Shown here piece by piece: positions 62,890-64,000 of a stretch of DNA of 64,000 nucleotides (position 1 is the first letter of the stretch; the number at the start of each line of letters is the position of its first letter). The notes beneath the pieces were generated by a model. That model did no database searches, was not told where the DNA came from, and saw only the letters and a program-made list of their open reading frames with translations. The stretch is from NCBI GenBank assembly GCA_003003925.1, contig PVWP01000007.1:124001-188000 (forward strand), in the 5' to 3' direction. The DNA is from Aphanothece cf. minutissima CCALA 015 (GTDB taxonomy: Bacteria > Cyanobacteriota > Cyanobacteriia > PCC-6307 > Cyanobiaceae). The position numbers were made by a program, and so were the translations under genes.

Positions 62890-64000
62890 TCAGCCGCTGC
62901 GCTCGGCGGTCGGGAAGAACACGGTCAGGTTGCTGCCGCCCCGTTCGGTGAGCCGCCCTCCCAGGCGGTGGAAGAGCCTCTGGGTGGCCTGGCGGCTGAG
63001 CTGCAGGCTGCCGGTCTCCGGGTTCCAGCTGAGCACCGGCCCCACCGGGGTGGGCACGGCGGCCGCCAGGGCGTCGACCTCGCGGCTTTCGGGGTCGTCG
63101 CTGCTGAGCTGGAGCTTCAGCCGCGACCCCGCCGGCAGCAGCCGCAGCCGCACTTCGCTGCCGCTGGGGAGGCTGCGGCTGAACCGGTCCATCAGGCCGC
63201 CGAGCATGGTCTCGAGCCGGCTGGGATCGCTCATCACCGGCGGCAGGTCGGCAGCAATTTCGAGCACCAGCCGCAGGTCGCGGCGGCCCAGCTGCCGCTG
63301 CCAGAGCTCCTCCAGCTGGACCAGCAGCCGGCTGAGGTCGGTGCGGGCCAGTTCGCTGTCGCTCAGGGGCTGGCCGCTGCCGGGCTGGCGCTGCAGTTCC
63401 GCCGCCAGGAAGATCAGGCCGAAGCGGTCGATCTGTTCGCTGCATTCCCCGTCGATCTGCTCCAGCCGCTGCCGCACTACCGCCGGCAGGTCGGTGCGGC
63501 GCAGCAGGGAGCGGATCAGGGTGCGGATCGTGGCCAGCGGGGTGCGCACCTCATGGGTGAGGGCCTCGAGCAGGGCCAGTTCGCTGCTCACGGCGTCACT
63601 TCTGCCGGCGTCGCTGCCCTCGCTGCGTTTTTCCCCATGCACCAGCGGCTGAAGGGTGACACTGGGGGCCATGGCGGCCAGGCGCTGGGCCAGCAGGGGC
63701 CAGAAGCGGCTGCCCAGATCGGGATCGTTGCTGAGCGGGCCCAGCAGCTGCAGGCGGCGGCGCAGCCCCAGGCCCGCGACCGGATCGTCCTGGGCCAGGC
63801 GGCGATCGAGCAGCTCTAGGGCCGCCGACAGGACCGGGGCGTCGAAGCGCGCCACCAGCCGGCGCTCCTGGGGGGGGCCGTCGAGGGCCAGGGCCACCTG
63901 CAGCACCGGGGTGATCAGCACCAGCAGCGGATCGGTGCCGTCCTCCTCCCGCAGACTCAGACGCTGGAAACCCCCCGGCCGGCCGGCCGTTCCCCGGGGG
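62890..64000 (-). CDS. Sensor histidine kinase (partial, runs out of window)
   Basis: The frame is open to the window edge at 64000, beyond the GTG at 63921, so the N-terminus is missing. The kinase core has the phospho-acceptor His in LEALTHEVRTPLATIRTLIRSLLRR. The ATPase part is weak: MLGGLMDRFSRSLPSGSEV replaces a clear N-box and the usual G boxes are not obvious (LFHRLGGRLTERGGSNLTVFFPT at the end). An N-terminal half (LLVLITPVLQVALALDG, ALELLDRRLAQDDP) resembles a cyanobacterial DICT-like region. Role unknown. Confidence 0.82.
   Translation of the reverse strand, partial: PRGTAGRPGGFQRLSLREEDGTDPLLVLITPVLQVALALDGPPQERRLVARFDAPVLSAALELLDRRLAQDDPVAGLGLRRRLQLLGPLSNDPDLGSRFWPLLAQRLAAMAPSVTLQPLVHGEKRSEGSDAGRSDAVSSELALLEALTHEVRTPLATIRTLIRSLLRRTDLPAVVRQRLEQIDGECSEQIDRFGLIFLAAELQRQPGSGQPLSDSELARTDLSRLLVQLEELWQRQLGRRDLRLVLEIAADLPPVMSDPSRLETMLGGLMDRFSRSLPSGSEVRLRLLPAGSRLKLQLSSDDPESREVDALAAAVPTPVGPVLSWNPETGSLQLSRQATQRLFHRLGGRLTERGGSNLTVFFPTAERSG

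Overview
The window comes from a very GC-rich (about two-thirds G+C by eye) picocyanobacterium of the Cyanobium/Synechococcus type. It carries photosystem I psaD, a phycobilisome rod linker, a carotenoid desaturase of the CrtD type, a cyanobacterial-type gshA, a CAAD/CurT-like thylakoid protein and ppc. Genes are tightly packed, with many 4-bp or larger overlaps. No rRNA genes, CRISPR array, prophage or intact insertion sequence was seen.

Layout. 0-9 kb: the 3' part of a hybrid histidine kinase, a CPA2 cation/proton antiporter with small membrane ORFs, exported proteins, and two adjacent photolyase/cryptochrome genes (CRY-DASH and a PhrB-like protein that lacks the iron-sulfur cysteines). 9-12.5 kb: a VapBC module, a Cys-poor peroxiredoxin-like protein, a decayed PIN module and an M28 peptidase. 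12.6-15.3 kb: a compact MerR regulator - VWA protein - PPP phosphatase module whose promoter carries an inverted repeat between -35 and -10. 15.4-20.2 kb: a 1180-aa RecB-like nuclease/SF1 helicase, then a 138-aa orphan gene and a degenerate second copy of the helicase's last motif. 20-30.3 kb: an accessory zone with five more toxin-antitoxin loci (FitAB-like, BrnTA, a broken VapBC, DUF433/DUF5615, UPF0175/DUF3368), remnants of IS5- and IS481-type transposases, an EAL protein and a coiled-coil gene pair.

30-45.5 kb is mostly core: CbpM/DnaJ, PstS, a DUF389 protein, a glycosyltransferase, a RimB-RimK fusion, an ABC ATPase, a large MscS channel, a PPC(DUF296)-glutaredoxin fusion, a rod linker and CrtD. 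45.5-48 kb is visibly more AT-rich and holds a PEP-CTERM-like exported protein with a strong terminator and an HpsJ-family membrane protein. 48-64 kb is core again: fructosamine kinase, CAAD protein, JAMM peptidase-MoeB pair, ion channel, double-domain CobO, LarE, SpeD, RecF, tRNA-Arg(CCG), a GNAT protein, the overlapping trpE-gshA-ppc run, psaD and a histidine kinase cut by the window edge.

The least-explained systems are the MerR/VWA/phosphatase module, the nuclease-helicase locus with its rearranged 3' flank, and the toxin-antitoxin zone with at least two visibly decaying modules.
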